64,000 nucleotides of DNA from Cupriavidus pinatubonensis (GTDB lineage: Bacteria > Pseudomonadota > Gammaproteobacteria > Burkholderiales > Burkholderiaceae). Made by a program: the position numbers and the translations under genes. Positions 1-9,898 of this stretch are shown here, piece after piece. Position 1 is the first letter of the stretch, and each line of letters begins with the position of its first letter. The notes beneath the pieces are model-generated. The model was not told where the DNA came from and searched no databases. It worked only from the letters and a program-made list of their open reading frames with translations. The DNA lies in the NCBI RefSeq assembly GCF_019602855.1, contig NZ_CP080766.1, positions 1,736,001 through 1,800,000 of the forward strand, written 5' to 3'.

Positions 1-1157
1 TCGTCGGCATGGCTGTCGGTGCGCTCGGCTCCGGGGTACTGGCGGACAGGTTCGGCCGGAAGCCGGTTTTCCAGGTCAGCATGATCATCTGGGGCGTTGG
101 CAGCTACCTCTGCTCCACCGCGCACAGTCCGACGGAACTTGGCGCGTATCGGGTCTTGCTTGGCCTGGGCATGGGCATGGAACTTCCTTTGGCCCAGACG
201 CTGATGTCGGAATTCATTCCGGCGCGCCAGCGCGGCAAGTACCTGGCACTGATGGATGGAAACTGGCCGATTGCCTTCATTTGCGCGGGCATGATGTCGT
301 ACTACGTGTTGAGCGCATATAGCTGGCGCACGATGTTCCTGCTCGGCGCGGTACCGGCGCTCTTCCTCCTTGTCATCCGCCGCTACGTGCCGGAGTCCCC
401 TCGCTGGCTGGAATCGCGAGGCCGGCATGCGGAGGCGGCCGACATCGTCGAGCGGATCGAGCAATCGGTGATGCGGCGGATGAAGCTGCATGCGTTGCCC
501 GAAGTCACTCCCATGGTTGCCGCGCCGGAGCCGGCTGCATCGGGCCTTCGCGTGCTCTGGTCCCGCGAGTACCGCAGTCGGACGTTGACGGTATGGGGTC
601 TGTGGTTCTTTGCCCTGCTGGGGTTCTATGGTCTGAACACCTGGATTGGCGCATTGTTGCAGCAGTCCGGGGTGGGGGTGACCAAATCGGTCTTGTATAC
701 GGTCTATATTTCCATCGGGGGCATTCCGGGGTTCCTCTGGGCCGCCTGGGCAGTGGAGCGCTGGGGACGCAAGCCTGCCTGCGTCGCGACGCTGGTGGGC
801 GGTGCCTGCATGGTGTTCATCTACGGCAGGGTGGCCGGTTCCCATTCTGAAGCCTTGGTGCTGTTCCTTTCAGGCGGCATGATGCAGTTTTTCATGTTCG
901 GCATGTGGGCGGTGCTCTATACCTACACGCCTGAGCTCTACCCCACGCGCGCACGCGCCTCTGGTTGCGGAATGGCATCGACGGTCGGCCGGGTGGGTTC
1001 GTTGCTCGGCCCGGCGCTGGTGGGCCTGATACTGCCTGTCGCCGGGCAAGCTGGCGTGTTCTGCCTTGGCGCGTTGTGCTTCCTTGCGGCGGCGGGGATC
1101 GTGTGCCGGTTCGGCATCGAGACCCGGGGACGAGCGCTGGAGACCATTGCTGACTGA
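1..1157 (+). CDS. MFS transporter (sugar/aromatic acid porter type), 5' truncated
   Basis: The reading frame is open at the left edge, so the gene starts outside the window; the first ATG seen (position 9) is internal, inside transmembrane helix 2. Major facilitator signatures are visible: the loop 2-3 motif GVLADRFGRKP, the central-loop motif PESPRWLESRGR typical of sugar-porter and aromatic-acid/H+ symporter families, and the second-half repeat ERWGRKP. About ten hydrophobic helices remain. It should be an inner-membrane proton-coupled uptake protein for a small organic solute. The substrate cannot be read from the sequence, and no linked catabolic gene is visible downstream. Confidence 0.85.
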   Translation, partial: VGMAVGALGSGVLADRFGRKPVFQVSMIIWGVGSYLCSTAHSPTELGAYRVLLGLGMGMELPLAQTLMSEFIPARQRGKYLALMDGNWPIAFICAGMMSYYVLSAYSWRTMFLLGAVPALFLLVIRRYVPESPRWLESRGRHAEAADIVERIEQSVMRRMKLHALPEVTPMVAAPEPAASGLRVLWSREYRSRTLTVWGLWFFALLGFYGLNTWIGALLQQSGVGVTKSVLYTVYISIGGIPGFLWAAWAVERWGRKPACVATLVGGACMVFIYGRVAGSHSEALVLFLSGGMMQFFMFGMWAVLYTYTPELYPTRARASGCGMASTVGRVGSLLGPALVGLILPVAGQAGVFCLGALCFLAAAGIVCRFGIETRGRALETIAD

Positions 1158-1483
1158 TCCAGGCGGGCCCTCTTCAGGTTGAGCGAAGCGAGCAGGCCGT
1201 CATCAAGGTCTTGAATGATGCCGTGCTCACCAGGGAGGGCAACACTTATCGCGTCGCAGTGGCGATCGTGGCCGACGGTCCGCAGTAAAGGGCAGGGTCA
1301 ACGAGTGATCTTCGTGAGCGGCCAAGCGCTGACGGCGCCCGCGTTTTCCCCGCGCAAGGGGACGCCAACGCGATGGTGTACGCCTTTCGGCCGCAACTGG
1401 CGCAATTCACACGGGATCGCAGCCGGCTCTAGCGCGGCAGCGTGCCATCCTAAAGCGCCGCCGCGAACGGGCTAGAGGGGAGG

Positions 1484-1659
1484 GCGTACGGTCAGTCGTC
1501 GCGCCAGTGGTGCCATTCGCGGCGCTGCGCTTGCCATGCGTGCTCCTGGCGCTCGCGCCATTCATGTTCTTGATGCTCCCGCCATTCATGTTCGCGCCAC
1601 GCGCGAGCGCGCCAGTCTTCGTAGTAGCCTGGTGAGAGCACGACAGGTTGGCGCTGGAT
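1484..1659 (+). repeat. Left copy of 176-bp direct repeat
   Basis: Read base by base, this segment matches 17004-17179 in the same orientation with two mismatches (1576 and 1615). Identity ends abruptly on both sides. The two copies lie 15.5 kb apart. Confidence 0.92.
1492..1659 (-). pseudogene. Truncated 3' copy of the His/Trp/Arg-rich exported protein gene
   Basis: On the minus strand this encodes the last 55 or so residues of the protein at 17012-17347, including the stop codon, but it has no signal peptide or start region. Similarity stops at 1659, where unrelated DNA begins. A chance ATG at 1677 keeps a 61-codon frame open, but I see no ribosome binding site for it. It is best read as a gene fragment created when the 15-kb segment was inserted or duplicated. 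Confidence 0.75.
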
Positions 1660-1937
1660 TCGCCCGCCCAAGTTCATTGGTTTTGGGTCCGAGCATGGCC
1701 GCGGTGCCCTACGGTCCGCAACGCTGCGTTTAACCGAAACGAGGTATTTCTATGCCGCGCGCTCCGCAGCATACTGACCGAGGGCATGGCAGGCTGCCGG
1801 TACGAGCTTCGGCGGGCCTGAAAACGCAAAGACCGTATCAGACACTGACAAGAAATTCGCTGTATCTCGAAGTCAAGCATGGCAATAGGGGCTATCCCGG
1901 AATGGCTCCAACAGTCGTATTTTTCAACGGGGGGTGA

Positions 1938-2732
1938 ATGATGTTTGTCGGCTTCCAGGCAGTTCCCGGCGCAATCGTGCCGTACGCTTATGACTGGTCG
2001 ATGATCGGTCTGTCGTTCCTAGTCTCCGTATGTGGCGCCTATGTGGGGCTGCGCTGGTCGCAGCGCATTCGCAAGGGCGACGGTCGGCTTGATGTCGACC
2101 GCCTGCTTTGCGCGTGCGTGGCGTTGGGAGGCGGTGCGGTCTGGTCCATGCACTTTATCGGCATGGTTGCCTACCAGACGCCGACCCGTCGCGAATTCGA
2201 CATGCTGCTGACCATCGCTTCGCTGCTGGCGGTGCTCGTGCTCGTTGGGGCGGGGCTGGTTATCGCCTCACGGCCTTTCGGGGGGCGTACGGACAATATT
2301 GTCAAAGGAGGCGTGCTGACAGGGCTCGGCGTGGTGGCCATGCACTACACCGGCATGGCCGCGGTTCACTCCAACTCGCGCTACGATTGGGATATTGGCA
2401 TCATTGCGTTGTCGCTGCTGATCGCCGTGGTGGTATCGGTCATAGCACTATGGCTAGCCACGACCGTCAAAACCGCCGGTAAGCAGTTCGCAGCGGCCAT
2501 GGTCATGGGTCTTGCGGTTTGCGGCATGCATTACACGGGCATGGCTGCCGGTACCATGATCTGCACCAGCCCAAGCTACTCACCGAGCCTGTTCGCCATC
2601 GAAGGCGGCAGCATCGGCTATGCGGTTTTCGTGCTGACCATGGTCACGCTACTGATCATCCTCCTGATCGAAGCGACCCGAGCTGGCATCGATGCGGCCG
2701 CGGCGTCGACTTCCGGTTCGCGACCTCGATAA
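1938..2732 (+). CDS. MHYT-domain integral membrane sensor protein
   Basis: This 264-residue protein is almost entirely transmembrane helices. It carries three copies of the MHYT motif: MHFIGM, MHYTGMAA and again MHYTGMAAG. The MHYT domain is a seven-helix membrane module proposed to bind copper and to sense a diatomic gas or redox state, with the Met/His pairs near the outer face. Most MHYT proteins also have GGDEF/EAL or kinase outputs. This one ends soon after the last helix, so it is a stand-alone MHYT protein with no visible output domain. GGGGTG just upstream serves as ribosome binding site; the next ATG (1941) is equally possible. Confidence 0.85.
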   Translation: MMFVGFQAVPGAIVPYAYDWSMIGLSFLVSVCGAYVGLRWSQRIRKGDGRLDVDRLLCACVALGGGAVWSMHFIGMVAYQTPTRREFDMLLTIASLLAVLVLVGAGLVIASRPFGGRTDNIVKGGVLTGLGVVAMHYTGMAAVHSNSRYDWDIGIIALSLLIAVVVSVIALWLATTVKTAGKQFAAAMVMGLAVCGMHYTGMAAGTMICTSPSYSPSLFAIEGGSIGYAVFVLTMVTLLIILLIEATRAGIDAAAASTSGSRPR

Positions 2733-3647
2733 CAAGAGTTCGTTCTTTGCAAGCACAAGCCCTCGCAGCACTGCGAGGGAAAGGCGTCGCGTCGTCCCCA
2801 GCGTCCAAGCGATGGATGCCGAGTACAAGCGCTGCATTAGCCGAGGCGTCTCAGCCGGTGCAAGTCCCGAGCAGGGGAAGAAGTCAGAGGCCGATGTGAA
2901 AGCGTTCTTTAGCCGGGCAATGGGGTTGTAGCGATGGTGCGCTGAGTCCGCGGCATCGGCCGGTTCGCTGGCGGCTGACGGGCCAGGAGAGAAGCCCGTT
3001 ACACCATCATTTCGCCGACGCTGCCGGGCTCGACCGTGCTCGGCACGAGATGGGTTCCGATCACGGGTGACTTCGCCATCTTCGGCACCGGATAGTCGGG
3101 GAAATTGCTCCGGCCTTGCTGGCGTACAGCGCCGCGGTCAGCCTGAATAAAATCCCGCTTTCCTTCTGCTGCTTCTTGTAGCACCGATGCTCTACTGTCC
3201 GAAGACGGTGACGGATCCTCAGGCTATTCTCGTGGGATCCTCCTGCTCGAACGCCCGCATCAACGCCCCAATCTTCATTCAAGTATCGCACGCGTGGCCT
3301 GGGGGTGGCGTCTGATATCGGTTGTGGGATTCGGAATGCTTGCCCTAATCGGAGCAGTTGGCGTCGGAATAGCAGTCGGACTAAGTCGCAATCTCTAAAG
3401 TGCTTTAAGGTGCGCGCTGGAATGTGAGCATCCCGTCGACCGTCCGACGAGGCAAGGTCGGCCGTTCTACAACGCATGCAGCTTAATCCTTGATCCAGCC
3501 CAAATCCGTGAATGCTTCATCACCTACCTTATTAACATGGGCAGTGCGGTAGAAGGTAACCGCCGAGGCTTGTAATCCGTCGCTTTTCGCAATGCTGTGC
3601 GGCGCAACATTTGATCGTCGCGGTCTTCGTCATCCAAGGAGTATGTG
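2733..3647. other. Long stretch without a convincing gene; possible decayed coding sequence
   Basis: About 900 bp with no gene I can support. Two patches look like remnants. On the minus strand, 2999-3110 encodes a protein-like C-terminus ending EPGSVGEMMV. On the plus strand, 3294-3398 encodes one hydrophobic helix rich in Gly/Val/Ala and then a stop. Neither has a proper start. Confidence 0.4.
2761..2780 (+). terminator. Hairpin downstream of the MHYT gene
   Basis: CCCTCGCA, a four-base loop GCAC, then TGCGAGGG form a perfect 8-bp stem 28 bases after the stop codon. No T-run follows, so terminator function is uncertain. Confidence 0.4.
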
Positions 3648-4088
3648 ATGCAATCCATTGTACTTGCGGCCGATGGGTCAACGTACAGCGATGCAGCGGC
3701 GCAATGTTTGGCTGCCGGGAAATTACTGAAGGGGCCATTGCTCGTACACCTCGTCCACTGCATGCCCGACGTGTCTGGGGAGGTGAAGTCCTACATCAGC
3801 GCCGCTGACCTTGCAGCATGGCACTCGGACGAGAGTGGCCGGACGTTGCGGTCTGCCGCTGAGATCCTGAGCGCAGCGGGTGTTCCGTTCGAACAGCACG
3901 CGCTGACGGGTTTTGCACCAGAGCGCATCGTCGCGTTAGCACGTTCGGTTAATGCAGCAGCGATTGTGATGGGCACTCACGGCCGTGGCGCATTCCTGGA
4001 TGCAATTGTTGGTTCCGTAGCGGGCCGCGTCATTGCTCACGCCCCGTGCCCCGTCATTTTGGTGAAGGCTGGCACTACCAGTAGCTAA
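3648..4088 (+). CDS. Universal stress protein (UspA family)
   Basis: A single Usp domain of 146 residues. The N-terminal strand [10 protein letters not shown] and the C-terminal nucleotide-binding signature [20 protein letters not shown], then [10 protein letters not shown], are diagnostic of the ATP-binding UspA branch. These cytoplasmic proteins bind ATP and support survival of stress or energy limitation. AAGGA at 3636-3640 favours the ATG at 3648 over the GTG three bases upstream. The ABC exporter begins 13 bp after the stop, so the genes may be co-transcribed and serve a stress-response role in this segment. Confidence 0.88.
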   Translation: MQSIVLAADGSTYSDAAAQCLAAGKLLKGPLLVHLVHCMPDVSGEVKSYISAADLAAWHSDESGRTLRSAAEILSAAGVPFEQHALTGFAPERIVALARSVNAAAIVMGTHGRGAFLDAIVGSVAGRVIAHAPCPVILVKAGTTSS

Positions 4089-4101
4089 AGACTGGGAATG
4101 C

Positions 4102-4848
4102 ATGACCTCCGGTAATGAGGTCAGTTCTGCTATGTCCAACGATCGCAGCCCGCTCTTTCGCGTGCGCGGCGTCTATAAGACGTATCGAACCGGCGAGGTG
4201 ATCGTCCACGCGCTGAACGGTGTGGACCTCGACCTTTATGACCGGGAGTTTGTCGTCCTATTGGGAGCATCGGGAAGCGGAAAATCGACGTTGCTGCATA
4301 TACTGGGCGGACTGGACCGCCCGACGTCCGGGACCATCCAATACCGGGACCATGACCTGGCAAACGCCGATGAGGCCGGTCTTACCGTCTACCGCCGCGA
4401 GCACGTTGGTTTTGTATTTCAGTTCTACAATCTGATCCCGAGCTTGACGGCCCTGGAAAACGTCGCACTGGTGGCCGATATCGCCGAGCACCCCATGAAT
4501 CCGCTCGATGCCCTTGAGTTGGTAGGGCTATCGGCGCGCAAGGACCACTTTCCAGCGCAACTCTCCGGCGGAGAACAGCAGCGCATCGCCATTGCCCGTG
4601 CCGTCGTCAAGCAGCCGGACATTCTTCTTTGTGACGAGCCAACCGGAGCGCTGGACTACAGCACGGGGAGGCTTGTACTTGAGGTTCTTCAGCGCGTGAA
4701 TACGGAGCAGGGTGCAATCACTGCCGTTATCACGCATAACACAGCCATAGCTGCAATGGCTGACCGCGTGCTACACATCAGCAGTGGTCGCATCACAGAA
4801 ATTGAGCAGCACGCGACGCGAGCAACTCCATCGGAGCTGCGATGGTAG
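4102..4848 (+). CDS. ABC transporter ATP-binding protein (LolD/MacB type)
   Basis: This 248-residue nucleotide-binding domain has Walker [10 protein letters not shown] (residues 55-63), a Q-loop, the signature LSGGEQQ (154-160) and Walker B ILLCDE (174-179) followed by PTGALD. PTGALD is typical of the MacB/LolD/FtsE class that powers FtsX-like permeases. These systems move lipoproteins, peptides or drugs by mechanotransmission rather than through a channel. A second in-frame ATG at 4132 may be the true start. The stop overlaps the permease start, so translation of the pair is probably coupled. Confidence 0.92.
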   Translation: MTSGNEVSSAMSNDRSPLFRVRGVYKTYRTGEVIVHALNGVDLDLYDREFVVLLGASGSGKSTLLHILGGLDRPTSGTIQYRDHDLANADEAGLTVYRREHVGFVFQFYNLIPSLTALENVALVADIAEHPMNPLDALELVGLSARKDHFPAQLSGGEQQRIAIARAVVKQPDILLCDEPTGALDYSTGRLVLEVLQRVNTEQGAITAVITHNTAIAAMADRVLHISSGRITEIEQHATRATPSELRW

Positions 4849-7208
4849 CCGCGCGCTTAACCATGCTATCGCGTGAGTTGTGGCGGCTTCGCGCCCAGGT
4901 TACTGCCGCGGCGCTGGTCGTCGCATGCGGCATAGCCGTGCTGGTCGCGATGAATGGGGCATGGCGCTCTCTTGCATCTTCCAAAGACCGTTACTACGAG
5001 ATGCAGCGCTTTGCCGACGTGTTTGCCAATGTGAAACGTGCGCCGGTTTCCCTCGAAAGACCCATTCGCGCTATCCCGGGCGTGCGGGAAGTCCTCATGC
5101 GCATCGTCCATGACGTTACTGCGGATGTACCGGGCACCCGTGAGCCGGCCACGCTTCGCCTCATCTCCCTGCCAGCCGCTGGCAAGGTCGGCATCAATGG
5201 GCTATGGGTTTCACGAGGCCGACTTCCAGACTCATCCCGTGACGACGAAGTCGTCCTTAGTGTCGCCTTCGCAGATGCCAATGGACTGGATGTCGGGGGG
5301 CACGTGACAGCCATACTCAATGGTCATGCCCGCCGGTTGACGATCACTGGCCTCGGAATGTCACCCGAGTACGTTTATGAGGTAGGGCAGGGCATGGTGT
5401 TTCCGGACAATCGCCGGTTCGGCGTCATGTGGATGGGGCACGCCGAAATGGAATCCGCCTTCGATATGGAGGGGGGCTTCAATGATCTGGCCATCCTGCT
5501 TGACGCCGAGGCCCGCCCCCAGGAGGTCGTCACAAGGCTGGACCGGATACTTCTCCGTTACGGCTGCCTCGGAGCGTATGAACGGACGCTGCAACAGTCG
5601 AATCGATTTCTTAGCGATGAACTCGACGAGATCCGCGTGATCGCCAACTACGTCCCAGCCCTATTCCTGGCGGTGGCGGCTTTCCTGCTGTATACGTTGC
5701 TGAGTCGCCTCGTGACCTTGCAGCGGGCAGAGGTTGGTTTGCTGAAGGCGTTTGGCTACAGCACCGGGACCGTGGCTCTCCAGTATGTGTATTTTGGCCT
5801 GGCGACGGTATTGCTTGGGGTGCTGCTCGGCGTGCCTGGCGGGCTGTATCTGGAGAAACTGCTGGTCGACCTATACCGCCAGTATTTCCACTTCCCCGCG
5901 CTGAACGCCGAGGTCTCCCCCGGGATCGTGGTCGGCGCTGTCATGGCGAGTGTGTGTGCGGCCTCCGTGGGCAGTGCATCGGCCGCCCTGCGCGCAGGGC
6001 GCTTGTCGCCAGTTGAAGCGATGCGCCCTGAGTTACCGCTCGGCTTCCGGGCGAGCTTTCTCGACCGTGCAGGCCTCCTGGCGGTGCTGCCCATTCCCCT
6101 GCGGCTAATTTTGCGCAATCTGGCTCGTAGGCCGGGCAAGGCCTTGATGTCCATTACCGCCATCGCGCTGGCCGTGGGGTTGACCATCGTCGGACGGTTC
6201 GGACTCGACGGCGTCAACACCATTCTCAACCTCCAGTTCGACCGCGTTCAGCATGAAGACGTGACGTTGATCTTCAACGAGCCGCGCCCCCTGCGGGTCG
6301 TCCATGACTTGGCCCAGATGCCGGGCGTCCTGCGAGTCGAGCCATTTCGCGTTGTGCCGGTATGGTTGCGCCACGCTAATCGCTCCAAACGCACCGAGAT
6401 CACAGGTCTGGAAGCCAGGGGCGAGTTACATGAGATTGCGGGCTACACCTCCGGACGTCATCCAGTTGCTTCGGACGGGCTTGTACTCTCGGCAAGACTG
6501 GCAGCGGAGCTGGGCTTATCGGTGGGCGAGCGTGTTGAAGTTGAAGTGCTCGAGGGCCGCCGCAACAGTCTGGTCATGCGGGTAGCGGATGTCGTCGATG
6601 ACCTGCTGGGCGCCGCTGCCTACATGGACCACAAGGCATCGTCCCGCTTGCTGGGCGAAGCGCCGGCAATCAGTGGGGCGTACCTCCGTGTCGACGCCGA
6701 CAAGGCACAATTGCTGTACCAAAGGCTCAAGGGCCTGCCGGTCGTGAGTTCCGTGATCATACGCTCCGCTGTAATCGCCAGCATCCGCAGAACGCTTGAT
6801 CGGACGTTCGTCGTCTTCAGTCTGGTGCTGGCGGCGTTCGCCACGGTGATCGTGGCTGGGGTCGTCTACAACAACTTTCGCATTGCGCTGTCCGAGCGCG
6901 GGAATGAACTGGCAAGTCTGCGGGTACTCGGATTTTCCCAGCAAGAGGTTGCGGGGATTCTGCTCGGCGAGCAGCTCTTTCTGACGGTCTTGTCCTTGCC
7001 GGTCGGCATTGCGTTGGGCTATGGCTTGTGCGCCTTGCTCGTCCCCATGTTCGACCGCGAAGCCTTCCGCATCCCGCTCCACCTGAGCAGGCAAACACTG
7101 GCCCAAGCATTGCTGCCGGCCATCGGCGCCGCGGCCGTGGCGGCACTGCTTGTCCAGCAGCGGCTGCGACGGCTGGACCTGATCGCAGTGCTGAAAACCA
7201 GAGAGTAA
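4842..7208 (+). CDS. ABC transporter permease with two FtsX-like halves
   Basis: A 788-residue inner-membrane protein built as two repeated units. Each has one N-terminal helix, a large MacB-like periplasmic domain and a three-helix FtsX core, near residues 265-385 and in the last 130 residues. Both cores show the usual pattern of a long helix with a charged loop ([27 protein letters not shown]). Two-unit permeases of this size normally work as a single chain instead of a homodimer. The ATG overlaps the end of the ATPase gene and the HlyD adaptor gene follows after 4 bp, so the three form one exporter. The cargo is unknown. Confidence 0.9.
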   Translation: MVAARLTMLSRELWRLRAQVTAAALVVACGIAVLVAMNGAWRSLASSKDRYYEMQRFADVFANVKRAPVSLERPIRAIPGVREVLMRIVHDVTADVPGTREPATLRLISLPAAGKVGINGLWVSRGRLPDSSRDDEVVLSVAFADANGLDVGGHVTAILNGHARRLTITGLGMSPEYVYEVGQGMVFPDNRRFGVMWMGHAEMESAFDMEGGFNDLAILLDAEARPQEVVTRLDRILLRYGCLGAYERTLQQSNRFLSDELDEIRVIANYVPALFLAVAAFLLYTLLSRLVTLQRAEVGLLKAFGYSTGTVALQYVYFGLATVLLGVLLGVPGGLYLEKLLVDLYRQYFHFPALNAEVSPGIVVGAVMASVCAASVGSASAALRAGRLSPVEAMRPELPLGFRASFLDRAGLLAVLPIPLRLILRNLARRPGKALMSITAIALAVGLTIVGRFGLDGVNTILNLQFDRVQHEDVTLIFNEPRPLRVVHDLAQMPGVLRVEPFRVVPVWLRHANRSKRTEITGLEARGELHEIAGYTSGRHPVASDGLVLSARLAAELGLSVGERVEVEVLEGRRNSLVMRVADVVDDLLGAAAYMDHKASSRLLGEAPAISGAYLRVDADKAQLLYQRLKGLPVVSSVIIRSAVIASIRRTLDRTFVVFSLVLAAFATVIVAGVVYNNFRIALSERGNELASLRVLGFSQQEVAGILLGEQLFLTVLSLPVGIALGYGLCALLVPMFDREAFRIPLHLSRQTLAQALLPAIGAAAVAALLVQQRLRRLDLIAVLKTRE

Positions 7209-7212
7209 GGCG

Positions 7213-8400
7213 ATGCGGTGGTCAAGAGTCAAGACGTTCCTGATGGCGGGTGCTGCCATGATTGCGGCAGGCCTTGGCTATCTGCTGATGCCAGAGCCGG
7301 TGGAAGTGGAGGTGGTCAAGCCGTCCGTTGGTGCGATGGCAGTCATCACAACCGAGGAGGGAGAGACCCGCAGCAGGGAACGCTACGTTGTTGCCGCACC
7401 TGTCGCAGGAAGGCTAATGCGGATCAGCTTGCGGGAGGGCGACTGGGTGCATGAAGGGGAAGTGGTGGCAGAACTCGCGCCCCTGCCGCTCACGGCCCAG
7501 GAACGCGAAGAAGCCCAAGCACGGGTGGCTGCGGCGCGTGCGGCATACCGTGAGGCGCAAGAGCGCGTCCGGCATGCCGCCGAAGACCACGCTCAGGCGC
7601 AGCGCGAACTGCAGCGTGTCGAGAGGCTGGTGCGGGAGCGCTTCCTGTCTCCCCAGGCAGGGGAGCAGGCCGCCAACGCCACCATTACCGCCGGCAATGA
7701 TCTCGCCGCGGCGCGCGCCCGCGCCAGCACCGCCTTGCAGGAGGTCCGCGTGGCAGAAGCCGGCCTGCTGGCCATCGAGGAGCACAAACGGGGGCGCTGG
7801 CCGGTCGTGTCGGTTCATGCACCGTTCACCGGAGCCGTATTATCCATTCCGGAGCGCAGCGAGCGGGTTGTCGCTGCGGGCGAGCCCTTGCTGACGATCG
7901 GCAATCCACACGACTTGGAGATCGTGGTCGAACTACTGTCAACGGAAGCAGTCAAGGTGCGGCCGCAGATGCCGGCGCGCCTGGAAGGATGGGGCGGCGA
8001 GCAAGCGGTACAAGGCAAGGTTCGGCTCGTGGAGCCCCATGCGTTCACCAAGGTATCCGCACTGGGCATAGAAGAAAAGCGGACCCGGGTGATTATCGAC
8101 GTTATTGATCCACCCTCTGGGCTGGGCGACGGATTTCGCGTCATAGCGAGCGTTGTGCTGTGGCAGACCGATCACGCGACAAAGTTGCCCGCGAGTTCGC
8201 TGTACCGTTGCGGCGGTGCCCAATGGTGTGTGTTTCGGCTTGAGGGCGACCGGGTGCGCAGGACGGAGGTCAGGATTGGTCACCGGAATTCGGATGAGGT
8301 GGAACTGCTTTCTCCCTTGACCGGCGGCGTACAAGTAGTTCGATATCCGCAAAGCAGCCTTCAGGATGGCCAGCGGGTAAAGCTGCGTACCGACCCCTAG
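7213..8400 (+). CDS. Periplasmic adaptor (HlyD/MacA-type membrane fusion protein)
   Basis: A 395-residue protein with one N-terminal membrane anchor (about residues 8-27) and a first biotinyl-lipoyl half ending in RISLREGDWVHEGEVVAEL. A long Ala/Glu/Arg-rich alpha-helical hairpin follows (about 90-190), then the second lipoyl half (VHAPFTGAVLSIPERSERVV) and beta-barrel domains. Such adaptors link an inner-membrane pump to an outer-membrane channel. Its position directly after an FtsX-type permease matches MacA or DevB partners. No outer-membrane factor gene is nearby, so a TolC-like protein elsewhere would be needed. Confidence 0.88.
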   Translation: MRWSRVKTFLMAGAAMIAAGLGYLLMPEPVEVEVVKPSVGAMAVITTEEGETRSRERYVVAAPVAGRLMRISLREGDWVHEGEVVAELAPLPLTAQEREEAQARVAAARAAYREAQERVRHAAEDHAQAQRELQRVERLVRERFLSPQAGEQAANATITAGNDLAAARARASTALQEVRVAEAGLLAIEEHKRGRWPVVSVHAPFTGAVLSIPERSERVVAAGEPLLTIGNPHDLEIVVELLSTEAVKVRPQMPARLEGWGGEQAVQGKVRLVEPHAFTKVSALGIEEKRTRVIIDVIDPPSGLGDGFRVIASVVLWQTDHATKLPASSLYRCGGAQWCVFRLEGDRVRRTEVRIGHRNSDEVELLSPLTGGVQVVRYPQSSLQDGQRVKLRTDP

Positions 8401-8665
8401 TCCATTGTGTCGGTCGAAATGCACCCCGAATCGACTGCGCCCCTAGGTTACATGCCATGTCGCCGATGTTCGCAACGGCCGCGCCGTTGCCGCGGATGGC
8501 GCTTTTGTACGGTGCCGGAGGTGCAGCTTCCCGGTGCGGTTACTCTGGCGCCGTCTGCGAATGAAGGCTGGTGGTCTCCCAAGGTTGCCGCCGCCGGCCC
8601 AGCTTGGTCAAGGTGTCGCGCAGGCGCTAATATTTGGCTTGTCGTCGAATCACAAGGCACTGTCA

Positions 8666-9577
8666 ATGCAAAAGCAAGATGGATTGAGTCCTGACGCGGA
8701 CGAAATGCCAGGGAGTCAGGCTGCGGCAAGACGAAGCACGCTCGTGAGCGTCGCGGTCAATGTCGGCCTGACACTCGCCCAGGTTGCCGCCGGAATCTTT
8801 GCTGGCTCCCAGGCACTGGTGGCCGACGCCATTCACTCCCTTTCGGATCTGGTTTCGGATTTCGTTGTCCTGTATGCCAGCCACCATAGCAAGAAAGCGC
8901 CAAGCGACTCCTATCATTATGGGCACCAGCGTTTCGAGACTGCTGCCTCGCTGATACTTGGACTTCTCTTGCTAGTTGTCGGCGTCGGCATGCTGTCAAA
9001 CGCCGTACTCAAGCTTGAACATCCGGATTCAATCCAGCCAGTACGAATAGTCGGGCTTTGGGTCGCCCTGGGTGCGCTGGCAACCAAGGAATTGTTGTTT
9101 CGCTATATGCTCGCGATCGCCGAACGAGTCCGTTCGAGCATGCTGGTTGCAAATGCCTGGCACGCTCGGTCGGATGCAGCATCTTCGCTGGTGGTGGCGC
9201 TGGGGATCCTGGGCAATACCCTGGGTTACCACCTGCTGGATCCGATCGCGGCACTCGTGGTTGGCCTGATGGTGACAAGAATGGGCTGGCAGTTTTCCCG
9301 GAGTGCCTTGCGGGACCTGATGGATCGTGCGATCGACGCGGAGACGGTAACGGCGATTCGAAATGCCATGCTGGAAACGCCAGGCGTGCTCGGTGCGCAC
9401 GATGTGCGGACCCGGAAGATGGGTGACATGATTCTCGTGGACGTCCACCTTGACATCAATGCAGCGGCGAGCGTGAGACAGGGGCATGACATTGCGCTTG
9501 AGGCGAGACGGCGAGTGATGAGCCGCAAAGATGTCCTCAACGTCATGACGCACGTTGATCCGGTCGACGTGGCATGA
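8666..9577 (+). CDS. Cation diffusion facilitator family metal exporter
   Basis: A CDF protein with six helices and a C-terminal cytoplasmic domain. The helix-2 metal-site region reads ADAIHSLSDLVSDF and the helix-5 region reads ARSDAASS, carrying the expected His/Asp ligands. YHYGHQRFE is typical of FieF-like members. CDF proteins export divalent cations (Zn, Fe, Co, Mn, Cd) in exchange for protons. I chose the ATG at 8666 (303 aa) because the upstream open frame to 8534 has no family similarity and AAGG precedes this ATG. A decayed relative lies at 18133-18300. The specific metal is not predictable. Confidence 0.9.
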   Translation: MQKQDGLSPDADEMPGSQAAARRSTLVSVAVNVGLTLAQVAAGIFAGSQALVADAIHSLSDLVSDFVVLYASHHSKKAPSDSYHYGHQRFETAASLILGLLLLVVGVGMLSNAVLKLEHPDSIQPVRIVGLWVALGALATKELLFRYMLAIAERVRSSMLVANAWHARSDAASSLVVALGILGNTLGYHLLDPIAALVVGLMVTRMGWQFSRSALRDLMDRAIDAETVTAIRNAMLETPGVLGAHDVRTRKMGDMILVDVHLDINAAASVRQGHDIALEARRRVMSRKDVLNVMTHVDPVDVA

Positions 9578-9898
9578 AATCTTGTGGTCAACCGACCAAA
9601 TGCACTTGGCGGAACTGGTATGAGGAATTGCGATTTTTTCTCACAGAGATAATCAGGTGCATTTTCTCTTTAGTCCTGACGCTGATGCCAGCCTTTGCCC
9701 CGCCGACACGGATGGTAATGTCACGGGACGCCTCATCAGCTATTTTGTATGGACGCATCTGGCTCAGGCGGGCTCGCACTATCTGGACAGGGATCTTGAT
9801 GGGGCCTATTTCGGTCTTTATTTCGTTCTCCCTGTCCGATACGGGTAACCTGCCGGTCGAGCCAGGAGGGCGGTGCTACGGCTATGTCGCCAGGCGGT
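9578..9898. other. Intergenic region between convergent genes
   Basis: About 320 bp between the CDF gene and the end of the kinase gene. Open frames here lack start signals or motifs, and I see no recognisable element. Confidence 0.5.

Larger units (their letters stand above)
1158..1937. other. Gene-poor segment at the left junction of the putative island
   Basis: No convincing gene. The only recognisable content is the truncated gene copy at 1484-1659. Short open frames here lack ribosome binding sites and family motifs. Confidence 0.5.

Noticed and set aside
1484..1677. Treating the left repeat copy as an intact gene
   Set aside because: No signal peptide or ribosome binding site; only the C-terminal part of the parent protein is present.
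2692..2931. A plus-strand frame after the MHYT gene
   Set aside because: It overlaps the MHYT gene end and contains the hairpin at 2761-2780; no motif.
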